In this document: positions 1-8,863 of the stretch, piece after piece
Numbering within the stretch: the stretch's first letter is position 1
Layout of the letters: each line of letters opens with the position of its first letter
Source of the DNA: Bacteroidota bacterium
GTDB taxonomy: Bacteria; Bacteroidota; Ignavibacteria; Ignavibacteriales; Melioribacteraceae
Assembly (NCBI GenBank): GCA_021801605.1
Contig: JAJYXU010000129.1
Coordinates: forward strand, 1-39,749
DNA: 39,749 bases
Direction: 5' to 3'
Made by a program: the position numbers and the translations under genes
The notes under the pieces: model-generated
Databases searched by the model: none
Told to the model about the DNA's origin: nothing
The model's input: the letters and a program-made list of their open reading frames with translations, nothing else

Positions 1-101
1 TGAGACTTTCAGAATAATGATGAACATTTCCACTATTTATAAAATACGTTTAGTTTTTTTTGACTGTGCTATTCCTAAAAATTTCAACTGGAATTTACAA
101 A

Positions 102-2420
102 TTATGACTCATGCGTAACTTCAGTAACTGATCTAATGGTTCTGGAAATTTTTTCAATAATTAATTCTTGGAATTCTGGGTTCTTTCCAAAGATCTCGAT
201 TAAAAGGTTATAAATGTTTTCTTGATATTCATTGATTTCTTTTCTCGTTTTAGGTTGATAATCTTTAAGAGGACTCCCGCTTCCTTGTTTTTCGGCTCCA
301 CTCATTCTATGGAAACCATGAGTTTCTAATCCTCTGCCAAGTGCTTGAATTGCAATGCGAGTATAATCTTGATCTTGTTTTGCTAAACCGTATTTAATTA
401 CTTCAAGCCGTTGATCAAAATTAACCTCAGTTCCAGGTAAAAATATTTGAAAGAGCTGAACAAACTGACCGGTTGCATTATTACCCCATGTTTCATTTTC
501 GGAAACAGCAAATGCGTAAAGTAATTTAGCAGCAAGATCAAAAGTTTCCTTTCTAAAACATAACTTCTCTAATGCCCAAACTAAATTGCGTCTGCCTTTA
601 TCTATTTTGAGCAAATCTTCTTTTGTCATGTTTAGAAATGCTGATGCAATACTTTGAATTAATGATTCAGGGTTCACTTCAACAACTGAGCGGAAGAGTC
701 GTGAACCCAACTCTGTGTTAAGCACTTCCGCCGTTCCGAAAGGGCTTTTTGGCCCCCAGGAATCATTAACAAACTGTCTTGCTTCACTAAGCTGATCTAA
801 ATATTTGAGACGTTCAACAAGTGGTTCTGCTAATCCATGTTTCTCCAATAACGGGAATAGAACTTTCAATTCATCAACTTCTTTATACTTCCACCACTCA
901 AGAGCAAGTTTAATGGCTAATGGAGTCGGTCGAACATTTAAGTAGCGTCCTCTTTTTTCGAAAATTTGTTTCCTAATAAAATAGTTGCAGCTTTCTTTGA
1001 ATAGCGGTCTCGTTGCTGGAGGACTACAAACATTATTAAAAATTATTTTATTCTGTTCCGAAAAATATTTTCTTTCTTGTTCGCTAAGAACTTTAAGATC
1101 ATCATTTACTGAAGTACCAAAATGTGAAAAAGTAGAACAAGCTTTAGCAATATTAAATCGATTATCAAATTTATCTGTTTCTGCATAGTCACGACCGAAC
1201 AATAATTTTTTAATTAACCGATCGTCGAGCATGTCGGTAAATGAATTAATTTTTTTATTCTGCATTGCGTCAGCAAATAATACAGCCATTTTGGGATAAC
1301 CTTCGGAATATTTGCTGATATAATCCAACTCTGATGCATTAAAACGAGTACTAAAGAGAATTTTTAGCAATGCAGGTATAATATCTAAGTAATTTTCACT
1401 TTTAAGAAAAATATAGTTTGTATTACTGGTGGTCTTACTTTTATCGTACTCTTCTTCAACTGAATAATCAATAGTAATAAGATTCATTCTACTAGAAGTG
1501 CGTGTAATTTCTTGTGCAAGAATTTGGTGAGTATCATAACTGCAATTATCAACTACAAGAGTACCATTCAATGATGAACAGTGGCTTCTAACAAAATCAA
1601 CAATCGATTGAACGTTATCTATAATATCGTAATAAACCGCATTTGTTTTTAAACTAGAATCTGATCTAAGAGATTCATGTACAAGGCGACTTTTACCTAA
1701 ACCGGAATGACCTATTATTCTGCTAAATGATTTTTCTTTTCTAGCTTCTGTTTTAAGTGAATTTATATAACCATCGATTGTATAATTGCCAACGAATTGT
1801 ACCCGTCTAATGTCTTCAAATTCTCCCCACTGTTCTATAGTTTTCAATCCATCTGGTCTAGTAATACCGCGATAATACTGAACTGTCAAAACTATGTTGA
1901 TATATTCGTTAACCCAATCTTTAATAAGATTTGCATCTAAAATGCGAACTTGCTCTTTCTTGTATTTAGTTTTATGGACGCGATTACAGTATGTTAATGT
2001 TTTTCTTGCTTTAGACAAACGAGAATCTAATGTTTTCTTAACGTATGACTTGTTAATAAAAAATACATATTGGCCGTTAGCATCTAATACTTCCTTAATT
2101 TTGTCTTTCAATTGTTTTTTTGATTGAGTAGGATTACTAAAAAATTCTTCGAAAACCTTTTGCGGTTTTAGATCCATGGCTTTGCACTGAAAGATAGAAA
2201 ATCTATTTTGGATCCATTTAGAACCATTAGTATTATCACATTCAAGTCTACCATCCTCGCCGGCGTCAGCAATATTGATTTTCAGTGGGACAAGAATATC
2301 CTTTACATTGGTAAAATGATATTTCTCGTATTCAAATTTTAGTAAGCGAAGTAGTATATCTGAAAGTTTAACATCGGTAAGTTGTTCAATTTCCTTGATT
2401 GTAATTTCATTAAGTAACAT
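102..2420 (-). CDS. PD-(D/E)XK nuclease-STAND NTPase fusion, Avs/Mrr-like candidate defence protein
   Basis: This 772-residue protein appears to combine a DNA-cleaving domain with a signalling NTPase. Near the N-terminus, D56 with G57 and E60 are followed by Q78-C79-K80, the D...(E/Q)xK arrangement of Mrr-like PD-(D/E)XK nucleases. A P-loop GHSGLGKS lies at about 237-244 and a Walker B-like TLVVDNC at about 287-293. The C-terminal 350 residues are helical and could be a repeat-type sensor. Such nuclease plus STAND NTPase plus sensor architectures are known from Avs antiphage proteins, although many of those are longer. The ATG start is preceded by GAGG. It lies upstream of no partner gene and sits beside higBA in an integrase-marked island. 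Defence is inferred from architecture and location; assignment to a particular Avs class is not possible by eye. Confidence 0.7.
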   Translation of the reverse strand: MLLNEITIKEIEQLTDVKLSDILLRLLKFEYEKYHFTNVKDILVPLKINIADAGEDGRLECDNTNGSKWIQNRFSIFQCKAMDLKPQKVFEEFFSNPTQSKKQLKDKIKEVLDANGQYVFFINKSYVKKTLDSRLSKARKTLTYCNRVHKTKYKKEQVRILDANLIKDWVNEYINIVLTVQYYRGITRPDGLKTIEQWGEFEDIRRVQFVGNYTIDGYINSLKTEARKEKSFSRIIGHSGLGKSRLVHESLRSDSSLKTNAVYYDIIDNVQSIVDFVRSHCSSLNGTLVVDNCSYDTHQILAQEITRTSSRMNLITIDYSVEEEYDKSKTTSNTNYIFLKSENYLDIIPALLKILFSTRFNASELDYISKYSEGYPKMAVLFADAMQNKKINSFTDMLDDRLIKKLLFGRDYAETDKFDNRFNIAKACSTFSHFGTSVNDDLKVLSEQERKYFSEQNKIIFNNVCSPPATRPLFKESCNYFIRKQIFEKRGRYLNVRPTPLAIKLALEWWKYKEVDELKVLFPLLEKHGLAEPLVERLKYLDQLSEARQFVNDSWGPKSPFGTAEVLNTELGSRLFRSVVEVNPESLIQSIASAFLNMTKEDLLKIDKGRRNLVWALEKLCFRKETFDLAAKLLYAFAVSENETWGNNATGQFVQLFQIFLPGTEVNFDQRLEVIKYGLAKQDQDYTRIAIQALGRGLETHGFHRMSGAEKQGSGSPLKDYQPKTRKEINEYQENIYNLLIEIFGKNPEFQELIIEKISRTIRSVTEVTHES

Positions 2421-2549
2421 AGAACCTCAAATAATTTAATACTTAATACGGAATTAATTGAGAAGGCTATTAAAACAGATTGGTAAATGCTAGAACAGAA
2501 ACCTATATAAATGTTGGAAAGGAAATTTGTGCAAGTCCCCATTATAAGC

Positions 2550-3647
2550 CTAATTGAAAAGATCAATATGAATTTTTATGTCATTCAATCTGGAATGCGG
2601 AATGATATCATCATGCTGTAACCTACCAACAACAATTGCAGGGTGGATGCGCTGTTTATTTGCAAAATCCAGTATAGAAGTTTCGCTGTAAGGTTTATGT
2701 TGAAGTAACTGTTGGTATTGATTATCAGGGATAAGAAACTTACTTGCAAACCTATCTGCTTCAGCTTCTTTTTCTTTATCAATCTTATGCCCGGTAACTT
2801 CTTCTAAGAAAACATCTTTTTTACCATGCAGCAGAATGTGACCAGCTTCATGAAAAAAAGTAAACCAAAAATGATCATTTGTTTTATATCTTCCGGACAA
2901 CTGAATTAGAGGAATAGTTGTGTTAAAAATCCATCTTGTTGCACCGCTAATTGTTGCCTTGGGAATATTTGGTGTATAGACAACAGCAACACCGGTTTCG
3001 GAACATAGTTTTTGAAGTTGATCTTTGAAGTCAGCAGGATGATGAAATGAAAGTTCTTTGATTTTATCAAGACTCTTTCTGAATAAATCTTTATTGAACT
3101 CTTTCAATTGTAGTTTCTTAGCATCAATTTCACCTTTTCTTAACCAAACTGAAATAGCTTCTGGTTCACTAGTATGCACCAAGGAAATTTTGAAAGCAAC
3201 CTTAGCAGCTTTACTAATATAAAGTGTGTTCCATTGCTGGGGAGAAGCAATACCGAAATAGTTTAACATAGATTTTGAAAGCTCGATAGGATTCCTTGTT
3301 TCAGGAATCCAACCAAGTTTCATCATATTTGCTGTGGGAAAATGTTTGGTCCAATCTTTACAATCTTCAAGGTATTCATCAAATTCAATTTCAGCAAGCT
3401 CCTTTTGATATTGTCTATCACGTTCAATCCAAAAGTCTGCGGGTATTCCTAAAACTTTTTCCAGGGCGATAGCTGTTGAAGTTGTGATTGGTTCCTTGCC
3501 TTTGATAATCTGATTAACATTTTTAATGTTCTTGCCAAGACGCTCGGCAAGCTCATACTGATTCATACCAATTACATCAATAGTTTCTTGAATTGTATCA
3601 CCAGGAGGTGAGAGCAATTCTTTTTTAAGTTTATATTCACTAGTCAT
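2550..3647 (-). CDS. higA: HigA-family antitoxin: XRE HTH fused to ImmA/IrrE-like metallopeptidase
   Basis: This antitoxin and autorepressor would bind its own promoter and neutralise the HigB toxin encoded just upstream. Residues about 18-66 form an XRE-type helix-turn-helix of the HigA/VapI kind (QYELAERLG, then IIKGKEPIT). Residues about 210-330 form an ImmA/IrrE zinc peptidase-like domain with HEAGH at about 266-270 and a downstream acidic segment (EAEADRFASKF) supplying the third ligand. A longer reading from TTG at 3659 is possible, but the ATG at 3647 has GAGGT six bases upstream, so 365 residues is preferred. It follows higB by 17 bases in the same operon. HigA proteins with this extra domain are known; whether the peptidase is active, for example in self-cleavage under stress, is not shown here. 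Confidence 0.85.
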   Translation of the reverse strand: MTSEYKLKKELLSPPGDTIQETIDVIGMNQYELAERLGKNIKNVNQIIKGKEPITTSTAIALEKVLGIPADFWIERDRQYQKELAEIEFDEYLEDCKDWTKHFPTANMMKLGWIPETRNPIELSKSMLNYFGIASPQQWNTLYISKAAKVAFKISLVHTSEPEAISVWLRKGEIDAKKLQLKEFNKDLFRKSLDKIKELSFHHPADFKDQLQKLCSETGVAVVYTPNIPKATISGATRWIFNTTIPLIQLSGRYKTNDHFWFTFFHEAGHILLHGKKDVFLEEVTGHKIDKEKEAEADRFASKFLIPDNQYQQLLQHKPYSETSILDFANKQRIHPAIVVGRLQHDDIIPHSRLNDIKIHIDLFN

Positions 3648-3664
3648 GTTATACCTCAAAATAT

Positions 3665-3988
3665 TTAATGATAATCTTCTACTTCCAGAATTTTAATCTG
3701 AGTAACAGCATCCCAATCAAGACCGCCGTCAGATTTAGCTGGAACTGGATCGTGGTCGGGTTCGAAAATAATTCTCCAGTTACCAGATATTTCAACTGAT
3801 ATGTTGCCACCGTGCAGCTCGTGACAGTAAGCAGCAGGGAGTTTTCTCATGACTGACAAAGCAGAAGCGGCACTTAATTCCTTCATTCTTTGGCTTACTT
3901 TTTTTGCCATAACACCATAGGTTTTAGAGATTTCCTTTGGATCCGTTAAGCTCTTTTCCAGTCTTCTTGATTTGAATGTAATCTTCAT
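3665..3988 (-). CDS. higB: HigB/RelE-family toxin, ribosome-dependent mRNA interferase
   Basis: This small basic protein of about 107 residues matches the HigB/RelE plasmid-maintenance toxin family, with conserved segments around RRLEKSLTDP, KLPAAYCHELHG and ISGNWRIIFEP, and a C-terminal ILEVEDYH. Family members cleave mRNA on the ribosome. Toxin first and antitoxin second is the characteristic higBA order. The ATG at 3988 gives the usual N-terminus MKITFKSRRL; a TTG two codons earlier is also open. No clear ribosome binding site precedes the ATG. An AT-rich -10-like stretch lies only about 5-15 bases upstream, so a leaderless or nearly leaderless transcript is possible. A 17-base dyad just upstream is the likely HigA operator. 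Confidence 0.85.
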   Translation of the reverse strand: MKITFKSRRLEKSLTDPKEISKTYGVMAKKVSQRMKELSAASALSVMRKLPAAYCHELHGGNISVEISGNWRIIFEPDHDPVPAKSDGGLDWDAVTQIKILEVEDYH

Positions 3989-4005
3989 ATGCAATATAAT
4001 AATTG

Positions 4006-4022
4006 TTTACAAATATTGTAAA
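4006..4022. promoter_or_regulatory. Candidate HigA operator in the higBA promoter
   Basis: TTTACAA and TTGTAAA form a perfect 7-base dyad around a 3-base centre, 17 bases upstream of higB. It abuts an AT-rich -10-like stretch at about 3992-4003. HigA-type antitoxins repress their own operon through such dyads, so autoregulation is a reasonable inference; binding is not shown. Confidence 0.55.
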
Positions 4023-4139
4023 TGTTTTTTAAATTATTTTTAACGTTAGTGTATCAAGAATCTTATAAAAATATTGACTTTTAACTACTGCAATTATAGT
4101 TTTGAGTTATCTTATTGACCAAGTGTTAATGTAGTTACG

Positions 4140-4166
4140 GAGCCGTTCAATAAATTTGGGCGGCTC
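4140..4166. terminator. Hairpin between higB and the SNF2 helicase gene
   Basis: GAGCCG (4140-4145) pairs with CGGCTC (4161-4166) over a 15-base loop and is followed on the plus strand by TTGTTTT. It lies just past the stop of the minus-strand helicase gene. The T-rich tail is on the plus strand, so it may be an imperfect terminator or a relic. Apart from this hairpin and the higBA promoter dyad, 3,989-4,184 holds nothing recognisable. Confidence 0.35.
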
Positions 4167-4184
4167 TTGTTTTAAATATTCTTA

Positions 4185-7052
4185 TTAAACCGGTGATGAA
4201 ATCAAAGTCCATCTAATTGTAAATAGTTCTTTTGTTTCTATTTTCTGCTTCAACCTAGCTTCGATATCTTCAATTATTTTTTCTTTTCGTTTATCAACTT
4301 CATCTTGAGCTAAAAAGAGATTCCGGCGAAGCTCGCTTCTCTTTTTTTCCATATCCTTAATTTCTCTTTGTGCAGAAACTTTTTCTTCAAGGTTAAGAAT
4401 CTTTCTCGCTTCGGATTTCTTAACACCAATTTCACGATCTAATTCTTTAAGTTCAAGTTCCAAACTACCTTTAAGATCATCAGCCCAACATTCGAGCTTG
4501 TTAATTTCTTCATCAAAGTATTTGGAGTTTCTTTCTTTATTGTGACCGAGAATGATTTCTTTTTCTTTATCCAAATTATCATTCAGCATCGTTACAGCAT
4601 CAAGAGTGATAGCTTGCTGATTAGGTATCATTTCTCCTTCGAGCAAAAATAATTTGCTGCATTGTTCAAGATCCAAAACAATTCCATCATCCGTGAGAGC
4701 GGAAAGTATTACATAGTCTTCTTGTTCGAATGATGAGATTGAATAGTATTGAGCAATCAGCCACCCGGACTTACTTATGAATGGTTCAATGATAGAAATG
4801 ATTTTGTCTTTATAGGTAAAGATTACATCGTAGTTGCCGATAGTGCATGATTTACATTCTTCGATGATTTTTTGCGCTAAAGGATGACCAATTCTATAAA
4901 TGTTTGCATCATCTCCACTCTTAGTAATTTTATAAGGACCAGGATGAATATATTCTTGCGGGAAAGGATTTGTATGAAGGTAGAAAGAATGTTCTAATGA
5001 ATCGAAATTAGCATAATCAGTTAAAAAGTGTTTCGTTAGATTCCAGAGCCATTCTTCATAACGATTTAAGTAATCTTTGCTTTGTTCGAAGTTGATTCTC
5101 AATTTATCTATTACATCTTGATCAAAGTTTTCGAGAAGTTTTTGTCTGGTGATATTAATCGTTTCGTCAATCTGAGGTTCGAATGATTTTTGTAATTCAT
5201 CGAAAGCAAGATTTATTTCTTCGGATGTTCTGCACTTCTGATAAATTTCTACAATTCTTTTTTCAAAATCTATTCCGGATTCTATGGTTCCAAGGACTTC
5301 ATCGCTTGCACCAAAAACACCGCTGAACAATTGAAATTTTTCATCCAACAATTGATAAACTCTTTGATCTGCGGCGTTCTTTTTATTTAAGAAATTTACG
5401 ACAACAACATCAAACGCTTGACCATAACGATGACACCTACCAATGCGTTGTTCAATTCTTTGAGGATTCCAGGGGAGATCGTAATTAACGACCAATGAAC
5501 AAAATTGAAGATTAACGCCTTCAGCAGCTGCTTCCGTTGCAATCATTATTTCAGCTTCGTCTTTGAAATATTCTATAATAGCTGCTCGTTTATCAGCAGT
5601 CTTGGAACCGGAAACTTTATCAGTCCCTTGATGTTTCTTAAGCCACTTATGATAAATTTCGTTGGATAGATGATCGTTATTTGAGCCGTTGAATAAAACT
5701 ATTTTATTTTGAAACGCAGTTCTGTTCAATAAGTCGAAAAGATATTGTTGTGTTCTCGTTGATTCTGTAAAAATGATTGCTTTTCGATTTGCGCCAAGAC
5801 GTTCAATTTCTGTGATACCTCTATTAAGTGCTAAAAGTAGAACCTCGCCTTTGGAATTAATTTGAATAGCCCGTGCGAGTTCAAAAAAGTCTTTCAGTTT
5901 TTGCGATTCTTTCTTTATTTCTTCGATCTGCTCTATGGAATATGTATCTGATTCATCGTTTCCATCATCTTCCCATTCGTCTTTAATTTCTTCGTATTCC
6001 TCATAATTAGTTTGCAGTTCATTTTCGAGCGGAGCTTCTTGAACTTGATTTGATTCGATAATTACATCAAGCTTTTGAGAAAGAGCTTGGAGAGTTCCGG
6101 ATATTGCATAAGTAGATGAAGCTAGGAGTTTTCTTAGAATAAGAGTCATCAATTGTCTTTGACTTGGAGGAAGTGCAAATAATTTTTCAGATTGTAAATA
6201 GTCTGAAACCAAATCATAGAGTTGCTGTTCTTCATCAGTCGGGAAGAATTCTTGTGTGATAGGAATTCTTTTTGTGTAACGAATGTATTCCAGAACTTGT
6301 CTTCTGAGAGTGCGAATACAGACCGGGGCAAGACGCGCTTTTAATTCATTAAAAATATTCTCATCAGCTAGGCGTGAATATTGAATGCGAAAACTCTTCA
6401 AGTCTCCAAAAGCATATTCATCGACAAAACTTACAAGACCAAAAAGTTCTAATAAAGAATTCTGCAATGGTGTTGCAGTAAGTAATATTTTAGGTGCATT
6501 CGCAATAGAATTTTTTATAGAGTTAGCAATTTTATTATTTGGTTTGTAAACGTTACGTAAACGATGAGCCTCATCAATTACAACCAAATCCCAATTTATT
6601 AGACAGATGTATGGTTCTTGTTTACGTGCAAACTGATATGAACAAATAATAATTTCTTTTTGATCGAAAGGATTTAGAATACCTTTTTTTATTTCATCAT
6701 TGAAAGATTTTGTCTCAAGAAGGATAGAGTTTAGAAAAAACTTATCGAGTAGTTCTTGATTCCACTGTTTACGGAGATTAGAGGGAACGATTATTAAAAT
6801 CTTTCTTTTCCTTTCTGCCCACTTTTGAGAAATAACCAACCCGGCTTCTATTGTTTTGCCTAGACCGACTTCATCAGCGAGTATTGCTCCGGTAGATAGT
6901 GGGGAGCGAAAAGCAAAAAGTGCAGCTTCAACTTGATGCGGATTAAGATCAACTTGAGCATCCATCAAAGAGGCAACTAGTTTTTGAATACTGTCTGAAG
7001 GACTATTTTTGGTTAATTCGTAAGCATAATATTTTGCGTGAAAAGGAGTCAA
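4185..7052 (-). CDS. SNF2/RapA-like superfamily 2 helicase, orphan defence-island type
   Basis: This 955-residue ATP-dependent DNA translocase or helicase carries the full SF2/SNF2 motif set: motif I DEVGLGKT (60-67), motif II DEAH (160-163), motif III LTATP (191-195), then in the second lobe TEAAAEGVNLQ and QRIGRCHRYGQ. An acidic insert separates the lobes and the C-terminus has a long charged coiled coil (about residues 830-935). The start codon is TTG directly after an in-frame stop; the early segment HAKYYAYELT followed by DLNPHQ looks like the conserved N-terminus of the family, which supports this start. From memory, relatives occur beside DNA methyltransferases and restriction subunits, but neither is present here, so the partner genes may be lost or outside the window. 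Its specific function is unknown. Confidence 0.8.
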   Translation of the reverse strand: MTPFHAKYYAYELTKNSPSDSIQKLVASLMDAQVDLNPHQVEAALFAFRSPLSTGAILADEVGLGKTIEAGLVISQKWAERKRKILIIVPSNLRKQWNQELLDKFFLNSILLETKSFNDEIKKGILNPFDQKEIIICSYQFARKQEPYICLINWDLVVIDEAHRLRNVYKPNNKIANSIKNSIANAPKILLTATPLQNSLLELFGLVSFVDEYAFGDLKSFRIQYSRLADENIFNELKARLAPVCIRTLRRQVLEYIRYTKRIPITQEFFPTDEEQQLYDLVSDYLQSEKLFALPPSQRQLMTLILRKLLASSTYAISGTLQALSQKLDVIIESNQVQEAPLENELQTNYEEYEEIKDEWEDDGNDESDTYSIEQIEEIKKESQKLKDFFELARAIQINSKGEVLLLALNRGITEIERLGANRKAIIFTESTRTQQYLFDLLNRTAFQNKIVLFNGSNNDHLSNEIYHKWLKKHQGTDKVSGSKTADKRAAIIEYFKDEAEIMIATEAAAEGVNLQFCSLVVNYDLPWNPQRIEQRIGRCHRYGQAFDVVVVNFLNKKNAADQRVYQLLDEKFQLFSGVFGASDEVLGTIESGIDFEKRIVEIYQKCRTSEEINLAFDELQKSFEPQIDETINITRQKLLENFDQDVIDKLRINFEQSKDYLNRYEEWLWNLTKHFLTDYANFDSLEHSFYLHTNPFPQEYIHPGPYKITKSGDDANIYRIGHPLAQKIIEECKSCTIGNYDVIFTYKDKIISIIEPFISKSGWLIAQYYSISSFEQEDYVILSALTDDGIVLDLEQCSKLFLLEGEMIPNQQAITLDAVTMLNDNLDKEKEIILGHNKERNSKYFDEEINKLECWADDLKGSLELELKELDREIGVKKSEARKILNLEEKVSAQREIKDMEKKRSELRRNLFLAQDEVDKRKEKIIEDIEARLKQKIETKELFTIRWTLISSPV

Positions 7053-7372
7053 TTATTGCCCATTAAGATTCAAAAGTATTGTATAAAATAAATATAAATA
7101 ACACTAAATACCGCTTGCAAAAGGATGATACATGCGAAAATATTAGTTACTTGATTCCGAGATATTTGTGAACAAAAATTGTGATGAAATTTAAAAAGGA
7201 AATTATTATATACTTAGTGTAGTTGAAACAATTTTTATCTTTATAGGGAAATTAACTTAGCAAACCTTTCTACCGCTTAAATCCCATGGACATAGTCGGG
7301 ATTCAAATTTTAAGGACCGCCGACGAAAATAATTGTGTGTATTAATTATCTCTCTATTCACAAGGGGGAAAT
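7053..7372. other. Intergenic region between divergent genes
   Basis: These 320 AT-rich bases lie between the minus-strand helicase and the plus-strand mobile module, so promoters for both directions should be here. The only structure seen is a modest dyad, AATCCC (7280-7285) with GGGATT (7298-7303). The AAGGGGGAAAT ribosome binding site of the next gene is at the right end. This is also a possible left boundary of the nested module, but no repeated att core could be recognised. Confidence 0.4.
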
Positions 7373-8260
7373 ATGCCCATTGAAAGGTTTTCATTTACTG
7401 AACTTGAAAAACGATTAGAGGAAATCGAACTTGATATTGATAAAATCGAGTTCATTTCGAAAGAAATTGTAAGGTGCAGGAATGCGATTCAAGATGTTAA
7501 GTGTGAAGCAAAGAATATAGAACCGACCGAAATAAAACTTTCCGCAAAAACAGTTAATCAAGAGACTTCCCTAGTTGAACTTGTCAATTCTGATAAGAAA
7601 ATTAAACGAACAATCACAAAGAAGATTGTAAAGATTTGTGCAAAGAATCTTTGTCAAGAGTATTATGATTTTTTAGAACGATCGGAAAATCAGCTGGCTT
7701 TTTACAAAACCAAATTGGAAGCAAGGGCAACTTGGAATGAATGTTTTAATAATGAGAATGAAATCATTAAGATTAACGATTCCACAACCAGGATAGTTTG
7801 GAAATTGGGCGATGTTCAACTTGTAGCATTATTTGATTGCCTTCATAGAAATGTGTGTGTTCCGAAGTGTATAAAAGAAGAAATACTAGCTCATTTTACA
7901 GATGAAAATCAGATTCCTTTTAGTCATATGAGAATACATTTCAGAAAAATTACTTGGCTAAAAAGCGATAGCAGCTTTTCTATTTTTGTTGATGAACTGG
8001 CACAGAGAAAAGCAATCGACGAAGAGAATAAATACAAAATGTTTGAAAAACATTTTTGTAATAGAAACGGTAAACCGTTCAAATATTTAGCACAGAAAAA
8101 GAATAATACAATTAACTACACCGAAACAGTCAAATGGATTAGAAAGATTCTTGATTCAGTCGAAATAGTATTCATGTTTTTTGTTTCACAAAGCAATTTT
8201 TGGTTTGATAACACTTTACGCGAATATTTAAAAAGTATATCAGACTATATCATAACTTGA
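7373..8260 (+). CDS. Unrecognised protein of the mobile module
   Basis: I cannot assign this 295-residue protein to a family with confidence. It is charged and helical at the N-terminus (about 1-130, coiled-coil like). It then has a globular part with WKLGDVQLVALFDCLHRN at about 142-159 and HFCNRNGKPFKYLAQ at about 226-240. Those two segments recall C-terminal regions of RteC-like or hypothetical proteins common in Bacteroidota mobile elements, but this is a weak resemblance. The start is well supported by AAGGGGG eight bases upstream. The gene precedes the excisionase-like and integrase genes on the same strand, and its last codons run into the GATATACTT repeat cluster, so a regulatory or replication role in the element is plausible but unproven. 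Confidence 0.55.
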   Translation: MPIERFSFTELEKRLEEIELDIDKIEFISKEIVRCRNAIQDVKCEAKNIEPTEIKLSAKTVNQETSLVELVNSDKKIKRTITKKIVKICAKNLCQEYYDFLERSENQLAFYKTKLEARATWNECFNNENEIIKINDSTTRIVWKLGDVQLVALFDCLHRNVCVPKCIKEEILAHFTDENQIPFSHMRIHFRKITWLKSDSSFSIFVDELAQRKAIDEENKYKMFEKHFCNRNGKPFKYLAQKKNNTINYTETVKWIRKILDSVEIVFMFFVSQSNFWFDNTLREYLKSISDYIIT

Positions 8261-8340
8261 TAGCCTTCGATATACTTTTGGGGGTAGTGGTAAAAAAGTA
8301 TATCATACTTTATCGATTTGCGATATACTTCGATATACTG
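8233..8340. repeat. Iteron-like cluster of GATATACTT / AAGTATATC
   Basis: The 9-mer occurs perfectly four times in 108 bases: AAGTATATC at 8233-8241 and 8296-8304, and the inverse GATATACTT at 8269-8277 and 8322-8330. A fifth copy at 8332-8340 has one mismatch, and a weaker match lies at 8243-8251. The first copy lies inside the end of the preceding gene. The cluster is upstream of the HTH and integrase genes, so it could be an operator for the HTH protein, integrase arm sites, or part of an origin. Confidence 0.75.
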
Positions 8341-8407
8341 TGATAAATACTTTTTCTTGTTTTTCTATTTCATATTTCTCATGTAATTAATCAATATGAG
8401 GTATGAG

Positions 8408-8848
8408 ATGAAAAAACAGGATTCTTCCCCACATAAAGCGGGATCAGAACAAGCTTCGCTTGACCAAACCATCCTACAAAAACTTTCCACGCTAGAAGAT
8501 TTACTAAAGAAGAAAGATGATAAACCACTAACCTTCAAAGAAGCATGCGCTTATCTCGGGTATGCACCAAGTTATCTTTACAAATTAACCTATCGAAAAG
8601 TCATTCCACATTACAAACCAACCGGCAAGATGATTTTCTTTTCAAAGAATGAGATTGATGAGTGGGTCTATAAGAGCAATGTAAAATTGAGAACTGAGAA
8701 TGCGGAATTGCATGATGAAAATAATGTTGAAAAGGATCCGAATCAGTTTGAGATGGGTTTTGATGAAAAGAAGGATAAAAGGAATGAAGAAAAAAATGAA
8801 ACCGAAATACTGATTGAGTTTCCACTGAAAAGCAGAAGAAAACAATAG
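8408..8848 (+). CDS. Excisionase-like helix-turn-helix DNA-binding protein
   Basis: This 146-residue protein has a central winged HTH of the MerR/excisionase type. The segment LTFKEACAYLGYAPSYLYKL and then IPHYKPTGKMIFFSKNEIDEWV (about residues 40-86) has the pattern seen in Xis-like and helix_turn_helix_17 proteins of Bacteroidota mobile elements. A charged, low-complexity C-terminal tail follows. The ATG at 8408 has GAGG six bases upstream and is preferred to the in-frame ATG at 8396. It ends 15 bases before the integrase gene, as expected for an integrase/excisionase pair. The repeat cluster at 8233-8340 lies just upstream and may be its binding array. A role in excision or in regulating the module is inferred. 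Confidence 0.75.
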   Translation: MKKQDSSPHKAGSEQASLDQTILQKLSTLEDLLKKKDDKPLTFKEACAYLGYAPSYLYKLTYRKVIPHYKPTGKMIFFSKNEIDEWVYKSNVKLRTENAELHDENNVEKDPNQFEMGFDEKKDKRNEEKNETEILIEFPLKSRRKQ

Positions 8849-8863
8849 CACGCAGATTGAGAA

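Noticed and set aside
3648-3659. HigA start at the TTG of 3659
   Set aside because: That region holds the GAGGT ribosome binding site for the ATG at 3647.
4185-7052. Assignment of the helicase to DISARM or Zorya
   Set aside because: None of the other genes of those systems is present, and SNF2 motifs alone are not diagnostic.
7280-7303. A terminator or att core formed by the AATCCC/GGGATT dyad
   Set aside because: The stem is only six bases with a 12-base loop and no T-run, and the sequence is not repeated at the other end of the module.
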